A stretch of 64,000 nucleotides of DNA from the NCBI RefSeq assembly GCF_022317005.1, contig NZ_CP081006.1, positions 2,666,001 to 2,730,000 of the forward strand, given 5' to 3'. The stretch comes from Mycobacterium sp. IDR2000157661. Lineage in GTDB: Bacteria > Actinomycetota > Actinomycetes > Mycobacteriales > Mycobacteriaceae. Positions 40,950-48,749 of the stretch are shown in pieces (position 1 is the stretch's first letter; each line of letters opens with the position of its first letter). The translations under genes and the position numbers were made by a program. Under the pieces are notes generated by a model that saw nothing but the letters and a program-made list of their open reading frames with translations, did no database searches and had not been told where the DNA came from.

Positions 40950-41723
40950 TCAATGGAGGAAGGCCGTGTCGACGAGAACGTAAGCGGCGACGGCGAAGAC
41001 CAGGTAGGCGAACCACCTGCGCAGACGGGTCGTCTCGACCCGGGTGCCCAGATGGCCGGCGACCAGCGAGGTGACGATCGCAGCTCCCACGAACGCACCG
41101 GTGACGGTCCAGTCGATGCGGGCATCGCTGAGATGGGCCAGGAACCCGGATGCGGAGTTGGCGACGATGACCAGCAACGAGGTGCCGACGGCGACCGGCA
41201 TCTCGACGCCGAGCGTGAGCACGAGGGCGGGAATGATGAGGAACCCGCCGCCGACGCCGAACAGGCCCGTCAGGAGGCCGACGAGGATGCCCACCGCAAT
41301 GGAGCGGGGCGCACACCGGCGCCAATTGATGCCGGAGTCGCCCGCCGCGCAGGCCGTGCCGGTGTCCCCGTCCTCGCGGAGCATTCGCCACCCGGCGACG
41401 ACCATCACCACCGCCAGGCCTACCAGGAGCACCGATTGCGACAGCTGCCTGCCGACTGCCGTCCCGGCGAACGTGGCCGGGATCCCGGTGATCGCGAACA
41501 TTCCCGCCAGCCGCCACTGCACCTGGGCCGCCCGGATCTTCGGCAGCACGCCGAACGCGGACGCGGTCGCGATGGCCACCAGTGAAACGGGGATGGCCTG
41601 TTTGATGTCGAGGCCCATGATGTAGACCAGTGCCGGCACAGCGAGGATGGAGCCGCCGCCGCCCAGCAGGCCAAGCAGGACACCGATCGCGGCGCCGGCA
41701 AGAAGGCTGACGAGGATCGTCAT
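40950..41723 (-). CDS. TauE/SafE family sulfite/sulfonate exporter
   Basis: 257 residues with eight predicted helices in two repeats, each bearing the family motif: GLLGGGGSILAVPALVYIMG in the first and GLFGVGGGFLIIPALVLTLG in the second. Exports sulfite, thiosulfate or sulfoacetate. Here it would remove the product of the downstream persulfide dioxygenase. ATG 41723 gives the family start but has no ribosome site; a perfect GGGAGGAG site lies 50 bases upstream before a GTG in another frame, which may drive a short leader. It lies behind the CstR-like operator. Confidence 0.85.
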   Translation of the reverse strand: MTILVSLLAGAAIGVLLGLLGGGGSILAVPALVYIMGLDIKQAIPVSLVAIATASAFGVLPKIRAAQVQWRLAGMFAITGIPATFAGTAVGRQLSQSVLLVGLAVVMVVAGWRMLREDGDTGTACAAGDSGINWRRCAPRSIAVGILVGLLTGLFGVGGGFLIIPALVLTLGVEMPVAVGTSLLVIVANSASGFLAHLSDARIDWTVTGAFVGAAIVTSLVAGHLGTRVETTRLRRWFAYLVFAVAAYVLVDTAFLH

Positions 41724-41804
41724 GGTGGTTGCGTTGAGGGTGCCGGTTCGAGGCGTTGGCGAGGCGTTCCGGCACCGTTGGCTCCTCCCTTCCCGAACCA
41801 CCCT

Positions 41805-41820
41805 ATACCCAGAGGGGTAT
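41805..41820. promoter_or_regulatory. CstR/CsoR-type operator
   Basis: ATACCC-AGAG-GGGTAT is a perfect inverted repeat of the C-tract/G-tract kind bound by the DUF156 (CsoR/CstR) regulators. It lies 82 bases before the TauE start and 57 before the divergent SRPBCC start. With a persulfide dioxygenase-rhodanese and a sulfite exporter downstream, sulfide/persulfide sensing by a CstR-like repressor is the natural reading. No DUF156 gene is in the window. Confidence 0.6.
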
Positions 41821-41876
41821 GGCCGAAACGTGCGTGTGTCGTCCGACGGGGCCACCGTCGGGTTCAATCGGGTGCC

Positions 41877-42362
41877 ATGACCCGCTCGGATGCCGCCGCA
41901 CTGGTGGTCAAGGCCCCGCTCGCCCGCGTCTTCGAGGCGATGATTGACCCGCAGGCACTTGTCGAATGGCTGCCACCGTCCGGGATGGCGGGTCGGTTCG
42001 AACATTTCGACGCGCGTCCGGGCGGCTCCTACCGCATGGTCCTGACCTACCTCGACCCACCGGCGGGTGGCGGCAAGAGCGACCCGGACAGCGACGTCGT
42101 CGAGGCGCGTTTCCTCGAGATCGAATCCGAGGAACGCGTCGTCCAAGCGGTCGAATTCGCTTCGGCGGATCCGTCATTCGACGGCACTATGACCATGACG
42201 TGGACCGTGTCCCGTGTCGACGGCGGCACCCTGGTGGAGTTTCGCGCCGACGGCGTGCCGCCGGGGATCTCGGCCGCGGACCACCGGGACGGGATGACCT
42301 CCTCGCTGCGGAACCTCGCCGCATACCTCGCAAGGCGGCAGACCACGTTCCGCGGCTGCTGA
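41877..42362 (+). CDS. SRPBCC / AHSA1-like protein
   Basis: 161 residues: LVVKAPLARVFEAMIDPQALVEWLPPSGMAG, a DARPGGSYRM strand, and the END-like TMTWTVSRVDGGTLVEF. This is the AHSA1 (activator of Hsp90 ATPase-like) branch of the SRPBCC fold, a ligand-binding shell of unknown specificity. ATG 41877. It is divergent from the sulfur module; a role in it is not implied by sequence. Confidence 0.8.
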   Translation: MTRSDAAALVVKAPLARVFEAMIDPQALVEWLPPSGMAGRFEHFDARPGGSYRMVLTYLDPPAGGGKSDPDSDVVEARFLEIESEERVVQAVEFASADPSFDGTMTMTWTVSRVDGGTLVEFRADGVPPGISAADHRDGMTSSLRNLAAYLARRQTTFRGC

Positions 42363-42392
42363 ACCCGAGCGGGATAGGGCAGAATCGCGCAG

Positions 42393-43460
42393 GTGACCCA
42401 GCCGCCGAACCGCCCCGGCCAGCCCGACTGGCGCGGCCGGGGTGCGCCGCCGCCGAACCCGGCGCAGCGTCGGCCGCCTCCACCGCCACAGACTCCTGGG
42501 CCGCCGAGGCGGCCTTCGCCGCCTGAGCCGCCGACCGAGCCGGCGCCGCGACGGCCGGAGCCGCCGACCGAGCGCATCCACAGACCGCCCCGGTCCGCCA
42601 CCGGCCCGACTCAACGGTTCCCCAAACCCCCCTCGCCCGCCGACGCGCGAGCGACGGATGAACTCCAACGGCAGCCGCCGCCTCCTCCGCCGCCGGCGTT
42701 CGGGCCGAGCCCGGGGGCCGACGAAAAGCCCCGTCGGCGAGGAGGTTTCAACAAGAAGATCGCCATGCTGGCGGTCATCATCGTCGTGGCTCTGCTCGCA
42801 GGCGGGCTGGCAGGCGGCGAACTCTACGCCCGCCATCGCGCGGACGGCATCCTGACCGCGGTCGCCGAGTGCGTGACCGAGGACGATGTCACGATCTCCT
42901 TCGGCGTGAACCCGCCGTTCCTCTGGCAACACATCACCGGGCACTACACCAACATCTCGGTGACCACGGCAGGCGACCGGGTGCAGAGCGCCGACGGGAT
43001 GACGGCCGAAGTGACCCTCGCCGACGTGCGGTTGCAGGAGACCCCCGACTCCAAGGGCACCATCGGATCGCTTGACGCCACGCTCAGCTGGAAATCGGCG
43101 GGCATCAAGGACACCGTCGCCGCCAATCTGCCCGGCGTCGGCAATCTGGTGACGGGCGTGCGCACGGACCCGGACGCAGGCACCGTGATACTGGAAGCCG
43201 GTGACAACAGCGTCACCGCCAAACCCGTCGTCACCGACGGCGACCTCAACCTGCAGGTTCTCGAGGTCGCGGGTCCGCTGCCGAAAGACGCCGTCCAGAG
43301 CGCCCTCAACGACCTGACCAAGAGGCTCAACGACAACTACCCGCTCGGAATCCAGGCCGACAGCGTCGAAGTCACCGACAGCGGGGTGGTGGGAGAGTTC
43401 TCCAGCGACAACGCGTCGATCCCCAAGGAGGACGCGAACCCCTGCTTCGCCCGGCTCTAG
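42393..43460 (+). CDS. DUF2993 (LmeA-like) membrane-anchored protein
   Basis: 355 residues. Residues 1-115 are a disordered, proline-rich cytoplasmic part (QRRPPPPPQTPGPP, PEPPTEPAPRRPEPP). One membrane helix follows (KIAMLAVIIVVALLAGGLAGG), then an outside DUF2993 domain with TAVAECVTEDDVTISFGVNPP and a C-terminal cysteine (NPCFARL) that could pair with C of AECVTE. DUF2993 proteins such as LmeA bind phospholipids and act in mannan/lipomannan maturation. GTG start, 30 bases behind the SRPBCC gene. Confidence 0.82.
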   Translation: MTQPPNRPGQPDWRGRGAPPPNPAQRRPPPPPQTPGPPRRPSPPEPPTEPAPRRPEPPTERIHRPPRSATGPTQRFPKPPSPADARATDELQRQPPPPPPPAFGPSPGADEKPRRRGGFNKKIAMLAVIIVVALLAGGLAGGELYARHRADGILTAVAECVTEDDVTISFGVNPPFLWQHITGHYTNISVTTAGDRVQSADGMTAEVTLADVRLQETPDSKGTIGSLDATLSWKSAGIKDTVAANLPGVGNLVTGVRTDPDAGTVILEAGDNSVTAKPVVTDGDLNLQVLEVAGPLPKDAVQSALNDLTKRLNDNYPLGIQADSVEVTDSGVVGEFSSDNASIPKEDANPCFARL

Positions 43461-43560
43461 CCCATCACGGCTTCGGCCAACATCCGTCGGCTCCACGCCC
43501 GGTACGCGTCCACGGTCCAGCCGTTGCGCCGCGTCATCCGTAGGAAGACCTCGAAGCTGT
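43457..43560 (-). pseudogene. C-terminal fragment of an unidentified gene
   Basis: On the reverse strand the frame ends SFEVFLRMTRRNG, VDAYRAWSRRMLAEAVMG and a TAG that shares bases with the DUF2993 stop. It reads like the tail of a longer protein, but the upstream part is replaced by the glycosyltransferase relic. The parent family was not identified. Confidence 0.35.
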
Positions 43561-43761
43561 GTCGGCCGGCGAATCCGGTCGGAACGGCCGACGGTGCGCG
43601 CCATGCGCCGCGACATCCTCGCCGTCCTCAACGACCCGAGCTACCGACGAAACTGCAGGCGCGTCGCCGATGAAATGGCTGCAGCCCCCGGTTTCGTCGG
43701 CTTGGCTCACGTCGTCGACCAGGTCAGCGCAGCGACAAGAGCCGCCGATTCGAGTAGATGA
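43558..43761 (+). pseudogene. C-terminal remnant of a GT1-type glycosyltransferase
   Basis: The frame reads CVGRRIRSERPTVRAM, then RRDILAVLNDPSYRRNCRR and ADEMAAAPGFVGLAHVVDQV. This is the standard last 60 residues of UGT/MGT-like glycosyltransferases (residue-poor acceptor end, DPSYR helix, AAAPG turn). The rest of the gene is missing. An ORF from ATG 43603 of 52 codons remains but cannot be a working enzyme. It abuts the fragment above, so a deletion joined two unrelated tails. Confidence 0.6.
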
Positions 43762-43764
43762 AGT

Positions 43765-44457
43765 TCAGTCCAGTGTCACGGCGATCTCGGCGCCGAGTTC
43801 ATGACCGGGGGTCAGCGGCAGGTCGTCGCCGCTCCAGAACTTGCCGGGATCGAACCAGCTGTAGTGCTTCTCCGTCTCCAGTAGACCCATCTCCTCGTAG
43901 GTGATGGCGACGGTCTCGGCGCAATAGGCGGTCTCCAGGCCGACCTGCAGCTTCTCCTGTTTTCGCCGTTGCGTGGCATCGCGAACCCGGTTGTGCAGGA
44001 ATGGAATTCCACGGGTGAAGTCGGTGACCGCGATTCGCCCCCGGAACCAGCGACCGGTCAGCCGCGCGGTGCTGGGGAACGGGGTGCCGTCCATGCGCGC
44101 CACCACCTTCAGCGCGCGGTCCTCCTGTTCCCGGTCGGCATACGGCATCAGCTGCCGCAACCAGCACTGCTGGTGGTAGCGGTTGATCCAACGCTCGACC
44201 ACCTCGCGTGCGTCGTTGAGTTGCACGCCGCGCTGATTGCGGCCCGTCCACATGTCGGTCAGCTTGTCGCCCAGTTCGGCGTGCCAGATCAGCGGTGGCA
44301 GATCCTCGATCGCGATCGTCATCCCGACGTGGTTGACCGGCGCGTTGGTCATCGACTGGATCGCCCGGTCGGGCCCGGCGCGGCCCCGAAACAGCCAGAG
44401 GTCACCGGTGCGCGTCGCGTCGAGCGCCTGCTCCAACGACACCGTGGTTGGTTTCAC
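43765..44457 (-). CDS. predicted permuted papain-fold (YiiX/NlpC-P60-like) hydrolase
   Basis: 230 residues. GDLWLFRGRAGPDRAI opens the domain, a histidine lies early in APVNHVGM (H43), and the cysteine follows late in TAYCAETVAITYEEMG (C179). His-before-Cys is the order of circularly permuted NlpC/P60 papain-like enzymes such as YiiX. No signal peptide is seen. Substrate could be a peptide or an acyl/lipid bond. This call comes from motif order only. It is divergent from a 54-residue membrane protein, 26 bases away. Confidence 0.55.
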   Translation of the reverse strand: MKPTTVSLEQALDATRTGDLWLFRGRAGPDRAIQSMTNAPVNHVGMTIAIEDLPPLIWHAELGDKLTDMWTGRNQRGVQLNDAREVVERWINRYHQQCWLRQLMPYADREQEDRALKVVARMDGTPFPSTARLTGRWFRGRIAVTDFTRGIPFLHNRVRDATQRRKQEKLQVGLETAYCAETVAITYEEMGLLETEKHYSWFDPGKFWSGDDLPLTPGHELGAEIAVTLD

Positions 44458-44483
44458 CCTCGAAGCTTAGGCAGACTCACGCT

Positions 44484-44648
44484 ATGCGCGGCATATGGAA
44501 GTGGGTTGGTCTGGCCGGGGTCATGGGGGTGGTGGCGGGCGGTGTGCTGGTCGCCCGCGATCAGCGCCGCCGCAACTCCTACACCCCCGACGACATCCGG
44601 GCGCGGCTGCACCAGCGGGTCGCCGAGGCCGAGCGGACCGGCGGTTAG
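44484..44648 (+). CDS. small single-pass membrane protein
   Basis: 54 residues: [30 protein letters not shown] gives one N-terminal helix (about 6-24) and an Arg-rich flank, then [17 protein letters not shown] as a short helix. ATG 44484. Its TAG overlaps the stop of the convergent cyclase gene. Unknown function; conserved-looking composition and start support it as real. Confidence 0.6.
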   Translation: MRGIWKWVGLAGVMGVVAGGVLVARDQRRRNSYTPDDIRARLHQRVAEAERTGG

Positions 44649-45430
44649 CCGGCGACGGCGTACAGCCGGTAGGTGCCGTTGAAGCCCTTGAGATCGGCGT
44701 CGCGGCCCTCGTCGAAATCGATGTCGTCGACGTCGCTCAACGCGTCGCGCACCACCTCGCTGACCAGTACCTCGCCGCCGTCGGCTGCGCCGGCCACCCG
44801 GGCGGCCATGGCGACGTTGCGGCCGAACAGGTCGTCCCCCCGTCGCACCGACTTGCCCATATGGATTCCCATGCGCACGCGAACACCCTTGGACTGCCCG
44901 CGAAGCGAGCGCTGGATGTCCATGCTGCACCGCACCGCCTCGTCGGGCTGGGCGAAGGCCACCATGAACCCGTCACCCTGGCTCTTGACGACGTAACCGG
45001 AATGCTTCTTGACCTGTCGGCGCACCATCTTGTCGTGCTTGCCGATCAACCGGACCCAGGCGCGGTCCCCGATGCGCTCGTTGAGCGCGGTCGACTCCTC
45101 GATGTCGGAGAACAGGATCACGATCTTGCCGCTCGGCGATAGCCGAGCCAGGTCCGGCCGCTCCACCTCAGCCCAGTCGGCCAGGTCCTCGATGGAGGTC
45201 CGCACTGCGGCGCCGAGACCGTCCTTGCGCAGGATGTTGGCGGTCTGCCAGACCTGTTTGACGGCTTCCCGCCCGCCGGTGAGCAGCATGTTCCTGGTGT
45301 CGACCCGCTTGCGGATCTCGTAGAGCTCGTCGCGCTGGCGGGTATAACGGATCCACAGCACCCCGAGCGCGACGGCCTCCGCCGCCGCGACGACTGCCAA
45401 CACGTAAGCCGCGATCTGTGCTCCCGTCAC
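44645..45430 (-). CDS. class III adenylate/guanylate cyclase, membrane-anchored
   Basis: 261 residues from GTG 45430: one N-terminal membrane helix ([20 protein letters not shown]), a linker, and a catalytic domain with metal aspartates D109 ([10 protein letters not shown]) and D153 ([10 protein letters not shown]), and the transition-state Asn/Arg in [12 protein letters not shown]. All core residues for cyclase activity appear to be present. M. tuberculosis Rv1120c is a shortened relative. Divergent from the CrtC-like gene, 25 bases away. Confidence 0.85.
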   Translation of the reverse strand: MTGAQIAAYVLAVVAAAEAVALGVLWIRYTRQRDELYEIRKRVDTRNMLLTGGREAVKQVWQTANILRKDGLGAAVRTSIEDLADWAEVERPDLARLSPSGKIVILFSDIEESTALNERIGDRAWVRLIGKHDKMVRRQVKKHSGYVVKSQGDGFMVAFAQPDEAVRCSMDIQRSLRGQSKGVRVRMGIHMGKSVRRGDDLFGRNVAMAARVAGAADGGEVLVSEVVRDALSDVDDIDFDEGRDADLKGFNGTYRLYAVAG

Positions 45431-45455
45431 GGGTCAAGTATTGGATGCTGATGCG

Positions 45456-46412
45456 GTGACGTCGGCGAAGGCCCCCTATTACGAGAGTCGCTACATCCGT
45501 GCGAATCACCCCGACCAGCCGCGGGCGCTGTGGCTGCGCGAGACCCTGCTGCTGCCGACGGCCGGAGAATCCGTCGCCGATGTGTGGGTGATGGTGTTCG
45601 ACCCGGACGGCGCGGGCAACCGGGCCCTCAAGGAGCCGTATCCCATCGAGGCCGCCGACTACCACTACGACGAGTGGACCGCGCGAATCGGCGCGGCCTT
45701 CCTCGACGACCGGTCGGCCGACGGCGTCGTGACGGGTGGCAACCGTTCGGCCCGCTGGGATCTGCGCATCAGTGCGGGGTCCGCGGATCCGGTGAAGCTG
45801 CTCACCGAGCGGGCATACCGGGCGCGCTTTCCGACCGCCAAGACGACGGTGCGTCACCCGCTCGCGGACTTCGACGGACTACTCGAACTGGACGACACCC
45901 GCGTGGTCGTCGACGGCTGGACCGGCAGCGTGAACCACAACTGGGGTACGCGGCACACGCCGGCGTACGCGTTCGGGCAGGTCTGCGGCTTCGACGACCA
46001 CCCCGAATCGACGCTCGAGATCGTCACCGCCAGGACCGGAGTGGGACCGGTGTTGCTACCGGGAGTGACGTTGTTCGTCCTGCGCCACCAGGGCCAGGAG
46101 TTCGCGGTGCGCTCCATCCTCGGCAGCATGCAGACGCACGGCCGTTACCGGCCGTTCTCGTGGACGTTCGGTGGCCGGGTCGGCGAGCAGATGATCGAGG
46201 GGGAGATCGTCACCGAGCCGGCCGACGTCATCGGCTTGACGTACACCGACACCGACGGCACGACGAAGTTCTGTTACAACTCGGCGATCGCCACATGCCG
46301 GGTTCAACTGGCGGGCAAGGCCTTCGAACGCGCTCAGTTGACCGCGACCCGTCGAGCCATGTTCGAGATCCTCACCGACACCCGCTGTGGCGACGTCCCG
46401 CTTCTGGCTTAG
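45456..46412 (+). CDS. CrtC/tocopherol cyclase-like lipocalin-fold protein, unknown
   Basis: 318 residues. Central motif SVNHNWGTRHTPAYAFGQV resembles the HxWG block of hydroxyneurosporene synthase (CrtC) and related AttH-like proteins of double-lipocalin fold. Other blocks: ETLLLPTAGESVADVW and RYRPFSWTFGGRVGEQM. No signal peptide. Possible isoprenoid or lipid ligand. GTG 45456 chosen; TTG 45441 would add five residues. The C-terminal segment ends before a strong bidirectional hairpin. Confidence 0.6.
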   Translation: MTSAKAPYYESRYIRANHPDQPRALWLRETLLLPTAGESVADVWVMVFDPDGAGNRALKEPYPIEAADYHYDEWTARIGAAFLDDRSADGVVTGGNRSARWDLRISAGSADPVKLLTERAYRARFPTAKTTVRHPLADFDGLLELDDTRVVVDGWTGSVNHNWGTRHTPAYAFGQVCGFDDHPESTLEIVTARTGVGPVLLPGVTLFVLRHQGQEFAVRSILGSMQTHGRYRPFSWTFGGRVGEQMIEGEIVTEPADVIGLTYTDTDGTTKFCYNSAIATCRVQLAGKAFERAQLTATRRAMFEILTDTRCGDVPLLA

Positions 46413-46448
46413 GCCTTCGCCGTCCGGCTTGAGGTCGGTCGACAGCAT

Positions 46449-46483
46449 GTCAGCCGGTCCACCGTCTACGGTCACCGGCTGAC
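46449..46483. terminator. strong bidirectional hairpin terminator
   Basis: GTCAGCCGGT (46449-46458) pairs perfectly with ACCGGCTGAC (46474-46483), and inside it ACCGT (46461-46465) pairs with ACGGT (46468-46472). It lies between the convergent CrtC-like and alpha/beta-hydrolase genes; the right arm covers the last codons and stop of the latter. Confidence 0.7.
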
Positions 46484-47335
46484 GAATTGCACCACGACTT
46501 CGGAGAACGCGTCGTTGTCGTCGCCGGCGGCGGTGTGGCCCGCCTGGGCCAGTTCGACGAACTCCGCGCGCGGCACCTTGCGCCGGAAGTCCTCGACGCC
46601 TTCGGTGCTCACCACGTCGGAGAGCTTGCCACGGATGAGCAGGATCGGGATGGTCAAGCTCATGACCGCATGCTCGAGCTTCTCCACCCGGACGAACGGG
46701 TCGTCGATCGGGGCGGTCAGGAACGCCGGATCCCAGTGCCAGTGCCACCGACCGTCACGGTGACGCAGGTTCTTCTTGAGTCCGTCGGTGCTGCGGGGTC
46801 GCTGCCGGTGCGGCAGGTATGCGGCGACAGCGTCGGCGGCCTGGTCCAGCGTCTCGAAACCGTCGATGCCGCTGGCCATGAACTCGCGGATCCGCGCGCT
46901 GCCGTCTTTCTCGTACCGAGGCACCACGTCGACGAGCACCAACTTCGTCACCGCATCCGGGCCGGCGGCGTCGGCGACCAGCATGCCGGTCATCCCGCCC
47001 ATGCTTGCGCCGATCAGCGCCACCGGGCGCCCGATCTGTTCGATGACCTGCAGCGTGTCGGCGCACAACGCGTCGACCGTGTAGTTGGCCGTCGGCGCGC
47101 GATCGCTGTCGCCGTGCCCGCGGCTGTCCAGCGCCACCACGTGCAGGCCCTGGTCAGCGAGGATCTGGCCCGTCTTCTTCCAGGAGTGGCGGTTCTGACC
47201 GCCGCCGTGCAGCATCAGCACGGTGGGCCGCTCGGTTGCGGCCGCCGCGCCGCGGTTCCATTCGTCGGCGACCAGAGCAAGACCCTCGGTGCCGCGGAAA
47301 CTCACGGTCTGCGGTTGGCTTCCGGTACTGGTCAC
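46472..47335 (-). CDS. alpha/beta hydrolase
   Basis: 287 residues. Oxyanion-hole motif LMLHGGGQNRHSW, nucleophile elbow ALIGASMGGM (serine), and histidine near the C-terminus in AQAGHTAAGD; the acid is likely in IRGKLSDVVS. Substrate unknown (esterase or lactonase type). GTG 47335 has AGAGGA seven bases upstream; an upstream GTG at 47368 is less likely. Divergent from the TetR gene. Confidence 0.82.
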   Translation of the reverse strand: MTSTGSQPQTVSFRGTEGLALVADEWNRGAAAATERPTVLMLHGGGQNRHSWKKTGQILADQGLHVVALDSRGHGDSDRAPTANYTVDALCADTLQVIEQIGRPVALIGASMGGMTGMLVADAAGPDAVTKLVLVDVVPRYEKDGSARIREFMASGIDGFETLDQAADAVAAYLPHRQRPRSTDGLKKNLRHRDGRWHWHWDPAFLTAPIDDPFVRVEKLEHAVMSLTIPILLIRGKLSDVVSTEGVEDFRRKVPRAEFVELAQAGHTAAGDDNDAFSEVVVQFVSR

Positions 47336-47422
47336 GGACGTCCTCTCGGCTGGTCCCGGGGTCCTCACGTTACTCAGCAGCGGAATTTGACCGGATTTCG
47401 GGCTCGTTGATGAGCGCGTAAA

Positions 47423-47428
47423 TATAAT
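47423..47428 (+). promoter_or_regulatory. -10 box TATAAT of the TetR gene
   Basis: A perfect TATAAT ends eight bases before the GTG at 47437. The transcript would start near the GTG, so the mRNA is probably leaderless. It is the best sigma-A -10 match in the window. Confidence 0.6.
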
Positions 47429-47436
47429 TTGCTCTC

Positions 47437-48045
47437 GTGCAGCCCGAATCCGCCGACGACGAGCGCGGGTCCATCATCGACGCTGCCTATGCCTGCCTCT
47501 CCGAACCGCACAGCGGGGCCGTCCCCGTTGCGGCGATTTTGCAGCGTGCCGGCGTGTCGACCCGCGCCTTCTACCGGCACTTCGAATCGAAAGACGAGTT
47601 GTTCCTGGCCATGCTGCGGCAGGAGACCGACGCGCTGGCCGCACGCCTGGACCGGGTCCTGGAAAACCACCACGGCGACGCCGTCGACCAGCTCGAGGAG
47701 TGGATCGAGGGCATGTTCGGGCTCATCCACGACGACCAGACTCGGCTGCACTTCACCGTTATCGACTCCGACGAGGTGCGCGCGGCGCGCGGCTACCGCG
47801 AACTCCGCGAGCGCGGCCACGCCGACCGGGAGCGCTCGCTGGTGGCCATTCTGCGCCGCGGGCGCGATGACGGTTCGTTCCCCCTGGCCCGGCCGGAGGA
47901 GGACGCCATGGCCATCAACGCGATGATCAGCCGGCTGATGATCGCCCAGTCCTACGACGACCACGACGGGCTGAAGCGGGCCAAGGCCGACATCCTCGAC
48001 TTCGCGCTTCGGGCGATGGGGGCGGACCGCCCGGCCGCTCGATGA
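47437..48045 (+). CDS. TetR-family transcriptional regulator
   Basis: 202 residues with an N-terminal helix-turn-helix: IIDAAYACLSEPHSGAVPVAAIL, QRAGVSTRAFYRHFESKDELF. The ligand domain has no recognisable specificity. GTG 47437 lies eight bases after a perfect TATAAT. It overlaps the VOC gene by ATGA, so the two are one unit; the alpha/beta-hydrolase gene diverges 101 bases away and may be the target. Confidence 0.87.
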   Translation: MQPESADDERGSIIDAAYACLSEPHSGAVPVAAILQRAGVSTRAFYRHFESKDELFLAMLRQETDALAARLDRVLENHHGDAVDQLEEWIEGMFGLIHDDQTRLHFTVIDSDEVRAARGYRELRERGHADRERSLVAILRRGRDDGSFPLARPEEDAMAINAMISRLMIAQSYDDHDGLKRAKADILDFALRAMGADRPAAR

Positions 48046-48560
48046 ATTCTGCGGCCGGTGCGGGTCTACCCGGTATGCCAGCAATCACCCCGTCCCTGTG
48101 GTTCGACAACAACCTCGAAGAAGCTGCGCGGTTCTACGCCGCGATATTCCCGAACTCGTCGATCGAGAAGCTCAACCGCTACACCGACGCAGGCCCCGGC
48201 ACTCCCGGCGACGTCGTCTCGGGCACCTTTGTGCTCGACGGCAACCGCTTCATCGGCATCAACGGCTCTTCGGCCGGCGGTCCGCACTTCCGGTTCAGCG
48301 AAGCCGTGTCGTTCACGGTTCACTGCGCCGATCAGCAGGAGGTCGACTACTACTGGGGCCGCCTGCTCGATGGCGGCGAGGAGTCGCAGTGCGGCTGGCT
48401 CAAGGACCGGTTCGGTCTCAGTTGGCAAATAGTGCCCGACCGACTCCACGAATTGCTCGACGATCCCGACCCCGCCCGCGCCGCCGCTGTCACCAAGGCG
48501 ATGCTCGGCATGCGCAAGATCGTCATCGCCGAATTGGAGGACGCGGCACGCGACGTTTGA
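48042..48560 (+). CDS. VOC-superfamily protein, PhnB-like
   Basis: 172 residues of the PhnB/3-demethylubiquinone-methyltransferase-like VOC family: ITPSLWFDNNLEEAARFYAAIFPNSSIE, VDYYWGRLLDGGEESQCGWLKDRFGLSWQIVP, and a C-terminal helix pair. These proteins bind metals or small molecules; activity is unknown. The ATG at 48042 overlaps the TetR stop; a start at 48075 (MPAITPSL) is closer to the family N-terminus. Confidence 0.78.
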   Translation: MNSAAGAGLPGMPAITPSLWFDNNLEEAARFYAAIFPNSSIEKLNRYTDAGPGTPGDVVSGTFVLDGNRFIGINGSSAGGPHFRFSEAVSFTVHCADQQEVDYYWGRLLDGGEESQCGWLKDRFGLSWQIVPDRLHELLDDPDPARAAAVTKAMLGMRKIVIAELEDAARDV

Positions 48561-48749
48561 CCCCGAAAAAGTTACCGAAGTCCCCGATTCGAGCTGTGCG
48601 GTTGCCCGGCCGCAAAATCTTGATATACGGTTCCCCGGCGTCCGCCCGTGTGTAACCTTGCGCCACAGCCACCACGGGCGCAGGTTGTTTCGGTGGCAGG
48701 GAAGGTCGGCGGCAATGGCAGTGAGGAGCATGCGGGGTAGGGCCGACTG
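48561..48749 (+). promoter_or_regulatory. promoter/leader region of the mce operon
   Basis: 189 bases without a long gene. A TAACCT -10-like box is at 48653-48658. An 11-codon ORF, MAVRSMRGRAD, runs 48715-48750 and its TGA shares a base with the yrbEA ATG (TGATG), so translation of yrbEA may be coupled to it. No KstR-type site was found here. Confidence 0.4.

Noticed and set aside
48561..48749. KstR-type operator for the mce operon (which would make it mce4-like)
   Set aside because: No AACNNGTT core was found in the 189 bases before yrbEA.
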